From: Enterobacter asburiae | Lineage (GTDB): Bacteria; Pseudomonadota; Gammaproteobacteria; Enterobacterales; Enterobacteriaceae | DNA: 64,000 bases | Assembly: GCF_007035645.1 (NCBI RefSeq) | Contig: NZ_AP019632.1 | Coordinates: forward strand, 2,852,001-2,916,000 | Direction of reading: 5' to 3' | Shown: positions 46,247 to 54,678 of the stretch, piece by piece | Layout of the letters: every line of letters starts with the position of its first letter | How positions within the stretch are numbered: the stretch's first letter is position 1 | Position numbers and translations under genes: made by a program | Notes under the pieces: model-generated | Databases searched by the model: none | Seen by the model: the letters and a program-made list of their open reading frames with translations, nothing else | What the model was told of the DNA's origin: nothing

Positions 46247-46549
46247 CCATCCGCCGGGCGCAATCACAAACGGCAGGTGGAAATGCTCGTCTGCCGCTTC
46301 TCCCGTCACAAAATCAATTTGCGCGCAGGGGTATAGCGTGTCGCGACCGGTTTCGCTAAACCACGCGCCGATCTCCGCCACCAGCCGATAGCGGCCTGCG
46401 GGCAGAGAGGGAACGAACGCGGCGATGCGCCCCTGGACGTTGGTCACGCCCGAGGCCATTATTTCGCCCTCCCGTTCGAGATGGACCGTCACGCCCTGTG
46501 CGGGTTTGCCCGTCGAGATATCCAGAATATGGGTGCTGAGTGTGCTCAT
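46226..46549 (-). CDS. hpxT: HpxT, 5-hydroxyisourate hydrolase
   Basis: A 107-residue transthyretin-like enzyme: N-terminal LSTHILDISTGKPAQGV and the diagnostic C-terminal YRGS. It hydrolyses the HpxO product 5-hydroxyisourate to OHCU. No signal peptide, so cytoplasmic. Its start overlaps the hpxQ stop by four bases; its 3' end overlaps guaD. Confidence 0.95.
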   Translation of the reverse strand: MSTLSTHILDISTGKPAQGVTVHLEREGEIMASGVTNVQGRIAAFVPSLPAGRYRLVAEIGAWFSETGRDTLYPCAQIDFVTGEAADEHFHLPFVIAPGGWSTYRGS

Positions 46550-47046
46550 TCGCTAATGACTCCTTCCAGCCGTAGCAGCGTAATTTCCCGCAGCTGTTCC
46601 AGCGCGGCACGTACTTCCTGCGCGTCGCTGTTCTCCAGCCGCGCGTGCAGCACCTGTAAAATCTCCTCGCCGCTGCGGCCCTTCGCGCGGATCAGAAACA
46701 CGCGTCCGAAGCGGGCCTCGTAGCGGGCATTCCCCTCACGCAGCGCCCGGGCAAGGGCAGCATCGCCTTCATTCACCGCGCCCTGCTCCTGGCGCGACAG
46801 CGCCGCCTCCGCCTGTGAACCTGCGGGCTTTTCTCCGATGCGCGGATGGGCGCTCAGGGCCTGCGCCAGCGCCGCTTCGTCCCAGTTTTGCGTCAGCGCG
46901 TTTGCCGTACTGAACAATTCGTCCCGGCTGGCGTATGGCCGCCCGCGAACCAGCGCATCGGCCCAGCCGGGGAGCGCCACGCAGGGGTGAATCAGCGCTA
47001 ACGCCTTTTCGTGGGGAAGATGATTGAAGTCGTGCAGTGCGATCAT
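46546..47046 (-). CDS. hpxQ: HpxQ, OHCU decarboxylase
   Basis: A 166-residue enzyme that decarboxylates 2-oxo-4-hydroxy-4-carboxy-5-ureidoimidazoline to S-allantoin. The signature ALSAHPRIGEKP (catalytic His) is near residue 70. The start at 47046 (MIALHDFNHLP) follows AAAGGAGA. Forms a two-gene operon with hpxT, divergent from hpxO. Confidence 0.93.
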   Translation of the reverse strand: MIALHDFNHLPHEKALALIHPCVALPGWADALVRGRPYASRDELFSTANALTQNWDEAALAQALSAHPRIGEKPAGSQAEAALSRQEQGAVNEGDAALARALREGNARYEARFGRVFLIRAKGRSGEEILQVLHARLENSDAQEVRAALEQLREITLLRLEGVISE

Positions 47047-47078
47047 AGCGTCTCCTTTATTGTCTTCTTCCTGATTGT

Positions 47079-47094
47079 TGCACAAACCACGCCA
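47079..47094 (-). promoter_or_regulatory. Sigma-54 promoter candidate of hpxQT
   Basis: TGGCGTGGTTTGTGCA on the minus strand has GG and GC correctly spaced, 33 bases before hpxQ, with three departures from consensus. Confidence 0.5.
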
Positions 47095-47179
47095 CTCTGA
47101 GCGCGGGCGTGAAACAGTCGATTCCGTATAGCTCAACTGGAAATTTTTGATTCAAAAAAAGGCACGCTCACCGCGTTTG

Positions 47180-47196
47180 CGCACCTTAGCAGTGCA
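47180..47196 (+). promoter_or_regulatory. NtrC-like site between hpxQ and hpxO
   Basis: CGCACCTTAGCAGTGCA matches TGCAC-N7-GTGCA with one change. It lies between the divergent promoters and could serve both. Confidence 0.65.
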
Positions 47197-47236
47197 AACG
47201 TCGCCCCCACAACGCCGTTTTCGCCACTCTGCAGCC

Positions 47237-47252
47237 TGGTACGCAAATTGCT
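47237..47252 (+). promoter_or_regulatory. Sigma-54 promoter of hpxO
   Basis: TGGTACGCAAATTGCT fits TGGYAC-N5-TTGCW exactly, 34 bases before hpxO. Confidence 0.82.
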
Positions 47253-47285
47253 GAATGTCTTTACACCCTGCAAAAGGAGAGAAGC

Positions 47286-48440
47286 ATGAGAGCAATCGTC
47301 ATTGGTGCGGGTATTGGCGGCCTGAGCGCCGCCGTCGCGCTGAAGAAAGCGGGCATCAACTGTACCGTGTTTGAAGCCGTCAAAGAGATCAGGCCCGTCG
47401 GGGCGGCCATCTCCATCTGGCCTAACGGCGTGAAATGCATGCAGCACCTCGGTATGGGCGACATCATCGAGACCTACGGCGGGCCGATGCGTTTTATGGC
47501 CTACAAGGATTACCGGCGCGGCGAGACTCTGACCCGCTTCAGCCTTGCCCCGCTGGTTGAGCGTACCGGCCGGCGCCCCTGCCCCGTCTCGCGCGCTGAA
47601 CTTCAGCGTGAAATGCTGGACTTCTGGGGGCGCGACAGGGTGCAGTTCGGCAAGCGCGTCGAACGCGTAAGCGAAGACGACGCGGGCGTGAGCGTGACCT
47701 TCACCGACGGCACCACGGCAGTGGGCGATTTTCTGATTGCCGCCGACGGCAGCCACTCCGCCGTGCGCCCGTACGTGCTGGGGTATACCCCGGAGCGCCG
47801 CTACGCCGGGTACGTGAACTGGAACGGGCTGGTGAAGATTGACGAAGAGATCGCCCCGGCGCACCAGTGGACCACCTTCGTTGGCGAAGGCAAACGCGTG
47901 TCGCTGATGCCCGTTTCCGGCGGACGTTTCTACTTCTTTTTTGACGTACCGCTGCCCGCGGGCCTGGCGGAGGATCGCACCACCCTGCGCGCCGACCTCA
48001 CGGGCTACTTCCGCGGCTGGGCGCCGCCGGTGCAGAAGCTTATCGCGGCGCTGGATCCTGAAACGACCAACCGCATTGAAATCCACGACATTGAGCCGTT
48101 CGACAGCCTGGTGCGCGGCAACGTCGCGCTGCTCGGCGATGCCGCGCACAGCACCACGCCGGATATCGGCCAGGGCGGCTGTGCGGCGATGGAAGACGCC
48201 GTGGTGCTGGGTGAGTGCCTGCGTGAAAACCACAGCATTACGCTGGCGCTGCGCCAGTACGAAGCGCTGCGCTGCGACCGGGTGCGCGACCTGGTGCTGA
48301 AGGCGCGTAAACGCTGCGACGTCACCCACGGGAAAGACATGGCTCTGACGCAGGCCTGGTATCAGGAGCTCAAAGAGGAGACCGGTGAGCGCATCATCAA
48401 CGGTCTGTGCGAGACCATTCAGGGCGGCCCGTTAGGCTGA
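47286..48440 (+). CDS. hpxO: HpxO, FAD-dependent urate hydroxylase
   Basis: A 384-residue class A flavoprotein monooxygenase hydroxylating urate to 5-hydroxyisourate with NADH and O2. The FAD motif GAGIGG is at residues 7-12, DG in IAADGSHSAVR near 158, and GDAAHSTTPDIGQGG near 285. It corresponds to Klebsiella HpxO. Probably followed by hpxD and hpxE in one operon (17 bases to hpxD). Confidence 0.94.
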   Translation: MRAIVIGAGIGGLSAAVALKKAGINCTVFEAVKEIRPVGAAISIWPNGVKCMQHLGMGDIIETYGGPMRFMAYKDYRRGETLTRFSLAPLVERTGRRPCPVSRAELQREMLDFWGRDRVQFGKRVERVSEDDAGVSVTFTDGTTAVGDFLIAADGSHSAVRPYVLGYTPERRYAGYVNWNGLVKIDEEIAPAHQWTTFVGEGKRVSLMPVSGGRFYFFFDVPLPAGLAEDRTTLRADLTGYFRGWAPPVQKLIAALDPETTNRIEIHDIEPFDSLVRGNVALLGDAAHSTTPDIGQGGCAAMEDAVVLGECLRENHSITLALRQYEALRCDRVRDLVLKARKRCDVTHGKDMALTQAWYQELKEETGERIINGLCETIQGGPLG

Positions 48441-48457
48441 ACGCAAGAGGGACAACG

Positions 48458-49492
48458 ATGAAAAGAGAACCGACTCCACCCGCCCACTGCACGTTTGAGC
48501 CAGAGGACTGGCTGCGCCTCGCGAAGTGCTGGCATCCGGTCGCGCGCGCCTGCGACGTCGGCCCGGCGCCGGTCAAGGCGACCCTGCTGGACGAACAGCT
48601 GGTCATTTACCGGATTAACGACCAGGTCGTGGTCGCCCGTGACGTCTGCCCGCACCGCGGCGTGCCGCTGACGCTCGGCTTTCACGACGAGCACGGGATT
48701 ATCTGTCCCTACCACGGCTTACGCTTCGGGGAGGACGGGCGCTGCAACCGTATTCCGTCCAGCCCCGACCAGCCCGTTCCAGCGAAGCTGAACCTGATTA
48801 ACTACGCCGTGGAGGAGCGCTTCGGCCTGATCTGGACCTGCCTGGCGTTTGACCCGGACAATCCTGTGCCGCTGCCCACCATGCCGCACTGGGATGACGA
48901 CGGATTTCAGCAGATCAACTGCCCGGCGTTTGAGGTGAACGGCTTTGCCGGTCGTCAGGTAGAGGGGTTTCTGGACGTGGCGCACTTTGCCTGGATCCAC
49001 ACCGATACCTTTGCCGACCCCAATAATCAGCGGGTCCCCACCTATCAGCCGCAGGAGACGCCGTTCGGTTTTGTTGCCGATTACTGGAGCTCCGTGAGCA
49101 ACTATCCCGCCAGTTCACCCGTGCAGGCGCCGGAAGGGTTCCAGTGGCTGCGCCATTTTGAAATGCATCTGCCGTTTACCGCCACCCTGACGATTCATTT
49201 TCCGGGAGAATCGCGACTGGTCATCATGAACGCCGCGTCGCCGGTGTCATCGCGCGTCACCCGCATGTTCGCCCCTATCGCGCGTAACTTTGACCTGCAT
49301 ATTCCGGTGGAGGATGTGCATGCCTTCAATCTGCGCATTTTTGAAGAGGATCGCCTGATGGTGGAAACCCAGCGCCCGGAAAGTCTGCCGCTGGATCTGA
49401 CGCTGGAAGCCCATATTCCCGCAGATAAAAGCTCAATTGCCTACCGTCGGGGACTGAAGAAGATGGGCTTTGGCGAATTTTTCCTCGTATGA
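48458..49492 (+). CDS. hpxD: HpxD, Rieske oxygenase component
   Basis: A 344-residue Rieske non-haem iron oxygenase. The [2Fe-2S] ligands are in CPHRG and CPYHGL (about residues 64-87), and the mononuclear iron site near FLDVAHFAWIHTDTF. With HpxE it replaces molybdenum xanthine oxidase in Klebsiella-type purine use, oxidising hypoxanthine toward xanthine and urate. The start at 48458 (MKREPTPPAH) follows GAGGG. Confidence 0.92.
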   Translation: MKREPTPPAHCTFEPEDWLRLAKCWHPVARACDVGPAPVKATLLDEQLVIYRINDQVVVARDVCPHRGVPLTLGFHDEHGIICPYHGLRFGEDGRCNRIPSSPDQPVPAKLNLINYAVEERFGLIWTCLAFDPDNPVPLPTMPHWDDDGFQQINCPAFEVNGFAGRQVEGFLDVAHFAWIHTDTFADPNNQRVPTYQPQETPFGFVADYWSSVSNYPASSPVQAPEGFQWLRHFEMHLPFTATLTIHFPGESRLVIMNAASPVSSRVTRMFAPIARNFDLHIPVEDVHAFNLRIFEEDRLMVETQRPESLPLDLTLEAHIPADKSSIAYRRGLKKMGFGEFFLV

Positions 49493-49503
49493 CGGAGGCC
49501 GAT

Positions 49504-50439
49504 ATGCTGAGCGTAATTGTTGACGGGCTGTGGCGCGAGGGCGACAAAAGCCTCGCCGTCAGGCTGGTGGCTGAAGACGGTAACGCGCTGCCGGCGTGGC
49601 AGCCCGGCGCGCACATTGATGTGCACTTGCCCTGCGGCGCGGTGCGCCAGTATTCCCTGACCGGTGCGTGTGGAGACGAGAGCTATCTTATCTGCGTGGG
49701 GCGGGAAACCGCCTCGCGCGGCGGATCGCGCTACGTTCACGAGACGCTGCGACCCGGGCAGAAATTAGCGATCTCTGCCCCGCGCAATCTGTTTCCGCTG
49801 CATCAGGCTGAGCGGGTCTTGCTGCTGGCGGCAGGCATTGGCATTACGCCGCTGTATGCGATGGCCCTGCAGCTGAAGGCGGCCGGAACGCCGTTTACGC
49901 TGCACTATTACGTCAAACGCCGCGAAAGCGCGGCCTTTGCGCGCGAACTCTCCCGGTTCGGTGAGTGCCAGATTCATACCGCCAGCCCGCGCACGGCGCT
50001 GGCAGAACATCTGCCCGCGCCTGAGGCGGGGCTTCACGCCTGGATCTGCGGCCCGGCAGGGTTTATGGAAAAAGTGCGAGACGTGGCGACGGCCAGGGGA
50101 TGGGATGATGGCCATCTCCACAGCGAGGCGTTTCAGCCCGCGGTCCCTGCCGCACGCGGTGACGCGGGCGAGATCTTTACGGTCAAACTCGCCTCCACCG
50201 GGGAGCGCTGGCCGGTGCCTGCGGATAAGACCATCGCTCAGGTACTACAGGAGAACGGCGTGGACGTACCGCTGTCATGCGAAATGGGGATCTGCGGGGC
50301 GTGCCTGACGTCGGTGATTGACGGCGTGGTGGATCACCGGGATAGCGTGCAGTCGGAGGCAGAAAAAGGCGGGACGGACCAGCAGGTGGCGCTGTGCTGT
50401 TCGCGGAGCCATTCCGGGGAGCTGGTGATTGCCCTGTAA
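49504..50439 (+). CDS. hpxE: HpxE, reductase component
   Basis: A 311-residue phthalate dioxygenase reductase-like protein: flavin and NADH domains (RQYSLTGA near 51, LLAAGIGITPL near 115, ICGPAGFM) and a C-terminal plant-type [2Fe-2S] domain with CEMGICGACLTSV and a later Cys in QVALCCS. It passes electrons from NADH to HpxD. The start at 49504 is preferred because ACGGAGG is well spaced; an ATG at 49489 overlapping the hpxD stop would add five residues. Confidence 0.92.
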   Translation: MLSVIVDGLWREGDKSLAVRLVAEDGNALPAWQPGAHIDVHLPCGAVRQYSLTGACGDESYLICVGRETASRGGSRYVHETLRPGQKLAISAPRNLFPLHQAERVLLLAAGIGITPLYAMALQLKAAGTPFTLHYYVKRRESAAFARELSRFGECQIHTASPRTALAEHLPAPEAGLHAWICGPAGFMEKVRDVATARGWDDGHLHSEAFQPAVPAARGDAGEIFTVKLASTGERWPVPADKTIAQVLQENGVDVPLSCEMGICGACLTSVIDGVVDHRDSVQSEAEKGGTDQQVALCCSRSHSGELVIAL

Positions 50440-50445
50440 AACGAA

Positions 50446-50476
50446 AAAACCCTGCGATATTGCTATCGCAGGGTTT
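50446..50476. terminator. Bidirectional terminator between hpxE and tRNA-Ser
   Basis: AACCCTGCGATA/TATCGCAGGGTT stem with A-rich left and T-rich right flanks. Confidence 0.85.
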
Positions 50477-50483
50477 TCAAATT

Positions 50484-50571
50484 TGGCGGAAGCGTAGAGA
50501 TTCGAACTCTAGAACCCTTTCGGGTCGCCGGTTTTCAAGACCGGTGCCTTCAACCGCTCGGCCACGCTTCC
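50484..50571 (-). tRNA. tRNA-Ser(UGA), copy 1
   Basis: An 88-nt serine tRNA with long variable arm, encoded CCA and anticodon UGA (50535-50537). The acceptor stem GGAAGCG/CGCTTCC and T-stem TAGAG/CTCTA are fully paired. Compared with copy 2 and with E. coli serT, the T-stem shows a compensated C-G to T-A change and the acceptor a G-U to C-G change, so it is probably functional. A promoter (TTTACA, 17 bp, TATAGT) is at 50584-50612. Confidence 0.95.
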
Positions 50572-50583
50572 AAAGTGAGGCGC

Positions 50584-50612
50584 ACTATAAACATCTATTA
50601 GCCCCTTGTAAA
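50584..50612 (-). promoter_or_regulatory. Promoter of tRNA-Ser copy 1
   Basis: On the minus strand TTTACA, 17 bp, TATAGT, followed by a GC-rich discriminator GCGCC typical of stable RNA promoters. Confidence 0.75.
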
Positions 50613-50844
50613 GCAGGAATTTTTCTATTTTCACCCGCCGGCGTTTGACTGCGCAAAAATCACCCAGGCGCTTGCCGCGCACCGGTCACAGCCACCTTGT
50701 ACATACCGTTACACAGCAACGCTCATCCTTTTAAATCGCTCTGGTATAGAATGCCACAAAAATAAACGGTCATTTGTTGTGTAATTGTTATAAATCTGAG
50801 TACCCGCAGATTTAGAAATTACTGCCATGCAGTGTTACTGGTTG

Positions 50845-51984
50845 ATGATGAAAATCAAAAATACGCTTTGCTTACATATCCTGATGGCGACCCTGGCCAT
50901 ATTGTTCCTTTGTGTTCACCCGCTGGTGACGAGCTTCAATCCGCCCCTCACCTTCCAGCCGCTGATTAAATCAATGGCGGGCACGCCGAAAGAACAAGCG
51001 GAAAAAATTGCGACTATTTCCCATGCCTTAGAAGGGAATGCTATTTTCTTCATTGGCGCGTCTGAGGTGGCCACCTCAGAAGATGAACATTACGCTGTAT
51101 ATAATTACTTTAATAAGCAATTACACAAACCCGTCGTGGCGTATGGCGATGCGTTCGTCGATGATGAAACGCAATTTTTACTGTTCTCTCGTTTTAAAAA
51201 TAGCCTTAACGCAAACAGTAAAGTTGTTTTGCTTCTGGCTCCTGACAGCTTTTATTCAAAAGGGCTGCCACCGGCTATCTATGCCGATAATTTCCCCGGC
51301 TCTATTTTTAATCCGCTGATGAAGGATCCGCAGGCGCGCCCGCTGCTGGTTAATTATTTAAAGCATATTGATAGTAAAGAAATAAGCCATTTAACCTTCG
51401 GCCAAATGCGCGTCTTTGGCTGGCACCCCGATCTGATGTGGGACGAGCTGAGCTTCCAGTTTGCCAACGTCTGCACCCTGATAAAAAACGACTGGCTGGC
51501 GCTGCTCAACATCACGCCCCAGACGGTACAGCCCTGGCCGCAGCAGCCAGCCGCCCACATTGCCCCCGACTGGGACAAAGAGCTAGCGAATGCGCGCGAG
51601 TTAAATAAAAAACGCCAGCAGAGCGCGGCCACCCTGTGGATGGACAAAACGATTTACGAGGAGGACAGTACGCGGCAGCAGTGGGATGACACGCCGGTCG
51701 TGCCTGCGCAAATCGCCGCCTTCAGTAAAACCGTCCAGCTGTTGAAAGAACGTCACGTGCAGGTGATTGCTATCGTCGACCCGGTTAACCCCTGGGCGCT
51801 TTACAATACCGATACCTTCCGCCCGGTTGATAAACAAATAAAAACCATTCTGGAAAAGAACCAGATCCCTTATTTAGATATGTACGCCATGCCTTATCAG
51901 AATGGCTGGAACTGGGATCGTTTGCACCCTTCCGAACTGGCCTGGGTTCCTATGATTCGCTTTATTGCACAGAGTTTTAAATGA
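50845..51984 (+). CDS. dltD: DltD-like protein
   Basis: A 379-residue protein with one N-terminal membrane helix (NTLCLHILMATLAILFLCVHPLV) and an extracytoplasmic SGNH-like domain. The catalytic pattern of DltD is present: FFIGASEVATSED (Ser of the G-x-SE motif) and WNWDRLHPSELAW (Asp and His). In Gram-positives DltD helps transfer D-alanine to teichoic acids outside the membrane. The start is uncertain between 50827 and 50845; no strong ribosome site is seen. First gene of a dltDXBAC-like operon. Confidence 0.82.
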   Translation: MMKIKNTLCLHILMATLAILFLCVHPLVTSFNPPLTFQPLIKSMAGTPKEQAEKIATISHALEGNAIFFIGASEVATSEDEHYAVYNYFNKQLHKPVVAYGDAFVDDETQFLLFSRFKNSLNANSKVVLLLAPDSFYSKGLPPAIYADNFPGSIFNPLMKDPQARPLLVNYLKHIDSKEISHLTFGQMRVFGWHPDLMWDELSFQFANVCTLIKNDWLALLNITPQTVQPWPQQPAAHIAPDWDKELANARELNKKRQQSAATLWMDKTIYEEDSTRQQWDDTPVVPAQIAAFSKTVQLLKERHVQVIAIVDPVNPWALYNTDTFRPVDKQIKTILEKNQIPYLDMYAMPYQNGWNWDRLHPSELAWVPMIRFIAQSFK

Positions 51985-52103
51985 TGAAAATCGCGATCCG
52001 TCTTTTTTTACTTTATCTCCTGCTGGCGATCACCATCGTCGCGTGGACCTCTGTCGATGACAGCATGAGTATGCAGCTGCATTTTGAATATCAAAAGTTC
52101 TGA
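51981..52103 (+). CDS. dltX: DltX-like 40-residue membrane protein
   Basis: A 40-residue protein starting MMKIAIRLFLLYLLLAITIV and ending HFEYQKF. It has one membrane helix and the C-terminal F-x-Y-x-x-F motif that defines DltX, whose Tyr is proposed to carry the acyl group between DltB and DltD. The ATG overlaps the dltD stop (ATGA) and dltB follows after six bases. It is too short for most gene finders. Confidence 0.85.
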   Translation: MMKIAIRLFLLYLLLAITIVAWTSVDDSMSMQLHFEYQKF

Positions 52104-52109
52104 GGCCGA

Positions 52110-53231
52110 ATGATGTACAGCTCAGGAATGTTTTTTGTTTATTTGTTTTCATCCGCGCTGGCGTTTGCGCTGGTTAATCGCGTATTACGCCATCGTCTGA
52201 TCTGGTTATCTGCGCTCTCGGTGCTGACGGCGCTGGGATGGGGATATATATTTCAGGGCGATTATATTGTCCCCGTCGCCGTTTTTTTCAGCTTTTATGT
52301 TTTTGCCACGCTTAAAGAGAAGGGATGGTTAAAAACGTGGCAGGCGGTCATTCTGACATTATTGCCGCTGCTGCTGGTGAAATTACATTTAAATAACCAC
52401 TGGGGCATGATCGGCCTCTCTTTTATGACGTTCCGCGCGCTGGACGTGCTGCTCTATCGCAGTAAAAAAGAAGGTCAGAATTTCCTGCACTATTTCTGTT
52501 ATCTGTTTATGCCCTTTATTATCCTGGCCGGCCCAATGTACCGCTGGCGGACGTGGATGAGTGACGTCAGCAAGCCCGGATTTGCCCTTAACCGCGAACA
52601 GTTTTTAGTCGCGCTGGAGCAAATCATTACCGGCATTGTCCAGAAGTTCCTGTTTGCCATGCTGATTGATTCCCTTGTCGTGCAGCCCTGGAGCCATAAG
52701 CCGTTTACGCTGACCGTGGGCGTGGTGATGTCGATTGCCTACAGCACCTACCTGTACTTTGATTTTGCGGGCTACAGCAATATGGCCATCGGCGCGGGCC
52801 GCCTGTTTGGGCTCAGCATTCCGGCAAACTTTAACATGCCGCTTCTGGCAAAGAACCCGCAGGATTTCTGGCGCCGCTTCCACATCAGCCTGTCTGAATG
52901 GCTGCGCGATGTGGTCTTTATGCCCGTTTATATGAACCTGATGAAATTCAACTTTTTCCGTCAGAACAAAACGCTGGCGCAAAATATCGGTATTTTTTGC
53001 ACCTTATTCTGTATGGGGGCATGGAATGGCCTGGAACGCCATTACGTCATCAGCGGCGCGCTGTTTGGCGCGATTTCCGTCGCTCACAATATGCTGCTGT
53101 GGTCAGCCAAACGCAGCCCGGCATTGCACCGCGGCCTGCAGTATCCGGCCGTTGCGTTTTTAGGGCGAATTCTGACGCTGGGAAGCGCCGCAGGATCCCT
53201 TTACATCTTTAGTGGAATGTCACCTCTATGA
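52110..53231 (+). CDS. dltB: DltB-like MBOAT acyltransferase
   Basis: A 373-residue membrane-bound O-acyltransferase with many helices. The core block FDFAGYSNMAIGAGRLFGL...NPQDFWRRFHISLSEWLRDVVFMPV is typical of DltB and keeps the first conserved His (RFHISLS). At the position of the second, catalytic His (usually WHG) the sequence reads GAWNGLERHY, so Asn replaces His. Expected role: move the activated acyl group across the membrane. Overlaps dltA by four bases. Confidence 0.82.
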   Translation: MMYSSGMFFVYLFSSALAFALVNRVLRHRLIWLSALSVLTALGWGYIFQGDYIVPVAVFFSFYVFATLKEKGWLKTWQAVILTLLPLLLVKLHLNNHWGMIGLSFMTFRALDVLLYRSKKEGQNFLHYFCYLFMPFIILAGPMYRWRTWMSDVSKPGFALNREQFLVALEQIITGIVQKFLFAMLIDSLVVQPWSHKPFTLTVGVVMSIAYSTYLYFDFAGYSNMAIGAGRLFGLSIPANFNMPLLAKNPQDFWRRFHISLSEWLRDVVFMPVYMNLMKFNFFRQNKTLAQNIGIFCTLFCMGAWNGLERHYVISGALFGAISVAHNMLLWSAKRSPALHRGLQYPAVAFLGRILTLGSAAGSLYIFSGMSPL

Positions 53232-54661
53232 AAAATCACTCCGATCTTCAGGAACTGCAGGATTTCTTACGTGCGGCATTATGCGATCCCGCCTCCCCGC
53301 AGCAGCTGGCCATCAGCGGCAGCGACGAAGCCTTAAGCTGGCTACAGCTTTCCGCTGCCGTGACGGACTGGGCGCAGCGCTATCAGCGCTGCCAGCCTGT
53401 TGCCGGTACGCCGGTCGTATTGTACGGTCACCAGCAGGCCGAGTTCGCCGTGGCGATTTATAGCTGCCTGCTGCACAACATTCCGTACATCCCGGTGGAC
53501 TGCATCTATCCGCAGGAGCGCCTCCGGGAGATCTGCCATCTGGCCAGCGCCCCTTACTATTACGACGTCGCGACCCGGCAGTTCATCGCCACCGGGGAAC
53601 CGGGCAAGGTACTGGAGGAGCAGAATCTGGCCTACATCATGTTTACTTCAGGCAGCACCGGTAAACCTAAAGGCGTACAGATTGGGCGTGAAAGCGTATG
53701 GCACTTCATGAAATGGGTCAGCCAGGACTTTTCACTGCCGGAAAAACCGGTCCTGATGAACCACGCGGTATTCAGCTTTGACCTCTCCCTGATCCCTTTG
53801 CTGGCGAATCTGGCGATGGTCGGACACATCGTGCTGAACGCCAAAGAGGACATTCAGAAAGAGAACTGGCTGGAGCGACTGAAAAGCAACGCGGTCTCCG
53901 CCTGGGTTTCCACCCCCTCTTTTGCATACCAGCAGCTGCTTTCCCCGCAGTTCAACAGCGAGTATTTGCCCGCGCTCAACGTCTTTATCTTCATTGGTGA
54001 AGTGCTCAATAAAGCGCTGGTTAAACAGCTTCGCCGCCGCTTCCCGCAGGCCAAAATCATTAACTCGTATGGCCCTACGGAAGCGACGATTGCGACGACC
54101 GTGGTTGAAATCACGGATGCGATCCTGAACAGCGACAGCGCCGTGCTGCCGGTGGGGGTCATGATGCCTGAGAGCAAAATGGAAATTTCCGCCGACGGCG
54201 AGCTGATTATCTGGGGTAAAAACGTCATGCGCGGCTACCTTGGTCTGCCGCAGGAGAACGCGGCGAAATTACTCCGTCGGGAAGATGAAGCGTTTCGCGG
54301 CTACCGTACCGGCGATCTGGGCTATGAAGCGGGGCTGATCTACTGTCAGGGCCGCAACGACAGCCAGGTCAAACTGAACGGCTACCGTATTGAAATCAAC
54401 GAGATCGAGAACCGCCTGCTGGCCATGTCCGGCATCAACGAAGCGGTGGTCCTGCCGCTGATGAAATCCTGCGGCAGCGTGCTGCGCATTGCCGCGTTCT
54501 GCGTGACGGATATGGCGCCGGACACCATCAAAACATCGCTATCGAAGGTCGTTCCGCACTATATGGTGCCTTCACAAATTATCGTAAAAGACGCTTTGCC
54601 GCTGAATCCTAACGGCAAAATTGACCGCAAGCTGCTGGACGCTTACGCCCGCACAAATTAA
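53228..54661 (+). CDS. dltA: DltA-like D-alanine:carrier protein ligase
   Basis: A 477-residue adenylation enzyme. ATP-binding motifs: YIMFTSGSTGKPKGVQI near residue 135, NSYGPTEAT near 280, YRTGDLGY near 365 and the catalytic Lys in NPNGKIDRK near the C-terminus. It resembles DltA and stand-alone NRPS-like adenylation domains; D-alanine is the probable substrate but another amino acid is possible. Starts inside the end of dltB. Confidence 0.83.
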   Translation: MKNHSDLQELQDFLRAALCDPASPQQLAISGSDEALSWLQLSAAVTDWAQRYQRCQPVAGTPVVLYGHQQAEFAVAIYSCLLHNIPYIPVDCIYPQERLREICHLASAPYYYDVATRQFIATGEPGKVLEEQNLAYIMFTSGSTGKPKGVQIGRESVWHFMKWVSQDFSLPEKPVLMNHAVFSFDLSLIPLLANLAMVGHIVLNAKEDIQKENWLERLKSNAVSAWVSTPSFAYQQLLSPQFNSEYLPALNVFIFIGEVLNKALVKQLRRRFPQAKIINSYGPTEATIATTVVEITDAILNSDSAVLPVGVMMPESKMEISADGELIIWGKNVMRGYLGLPQENAAKLLRREDEAFRGYRTGDLGYEAGLIYCQGRNDSQVKLNGYRIEINEIENRLLAMSGINEAVVLPLMKSCGSVLRIAAFCVTDMAPDTIKTSLSKVVPHYMVPSQIIVKDALPLNPNGKIDRKLLDAYARTN

Positions 54662-54678
54662 TGACTCCAGGAAAAATT

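Noticed and set aside
52110..53231. Alginate or cellulose acetylation MBOAT (AlgI/WssH-like)
   Set aside because: The neighbours (DltD, DltX, DltA, DltC types) and the gene order point to a Dlt-like pathway.
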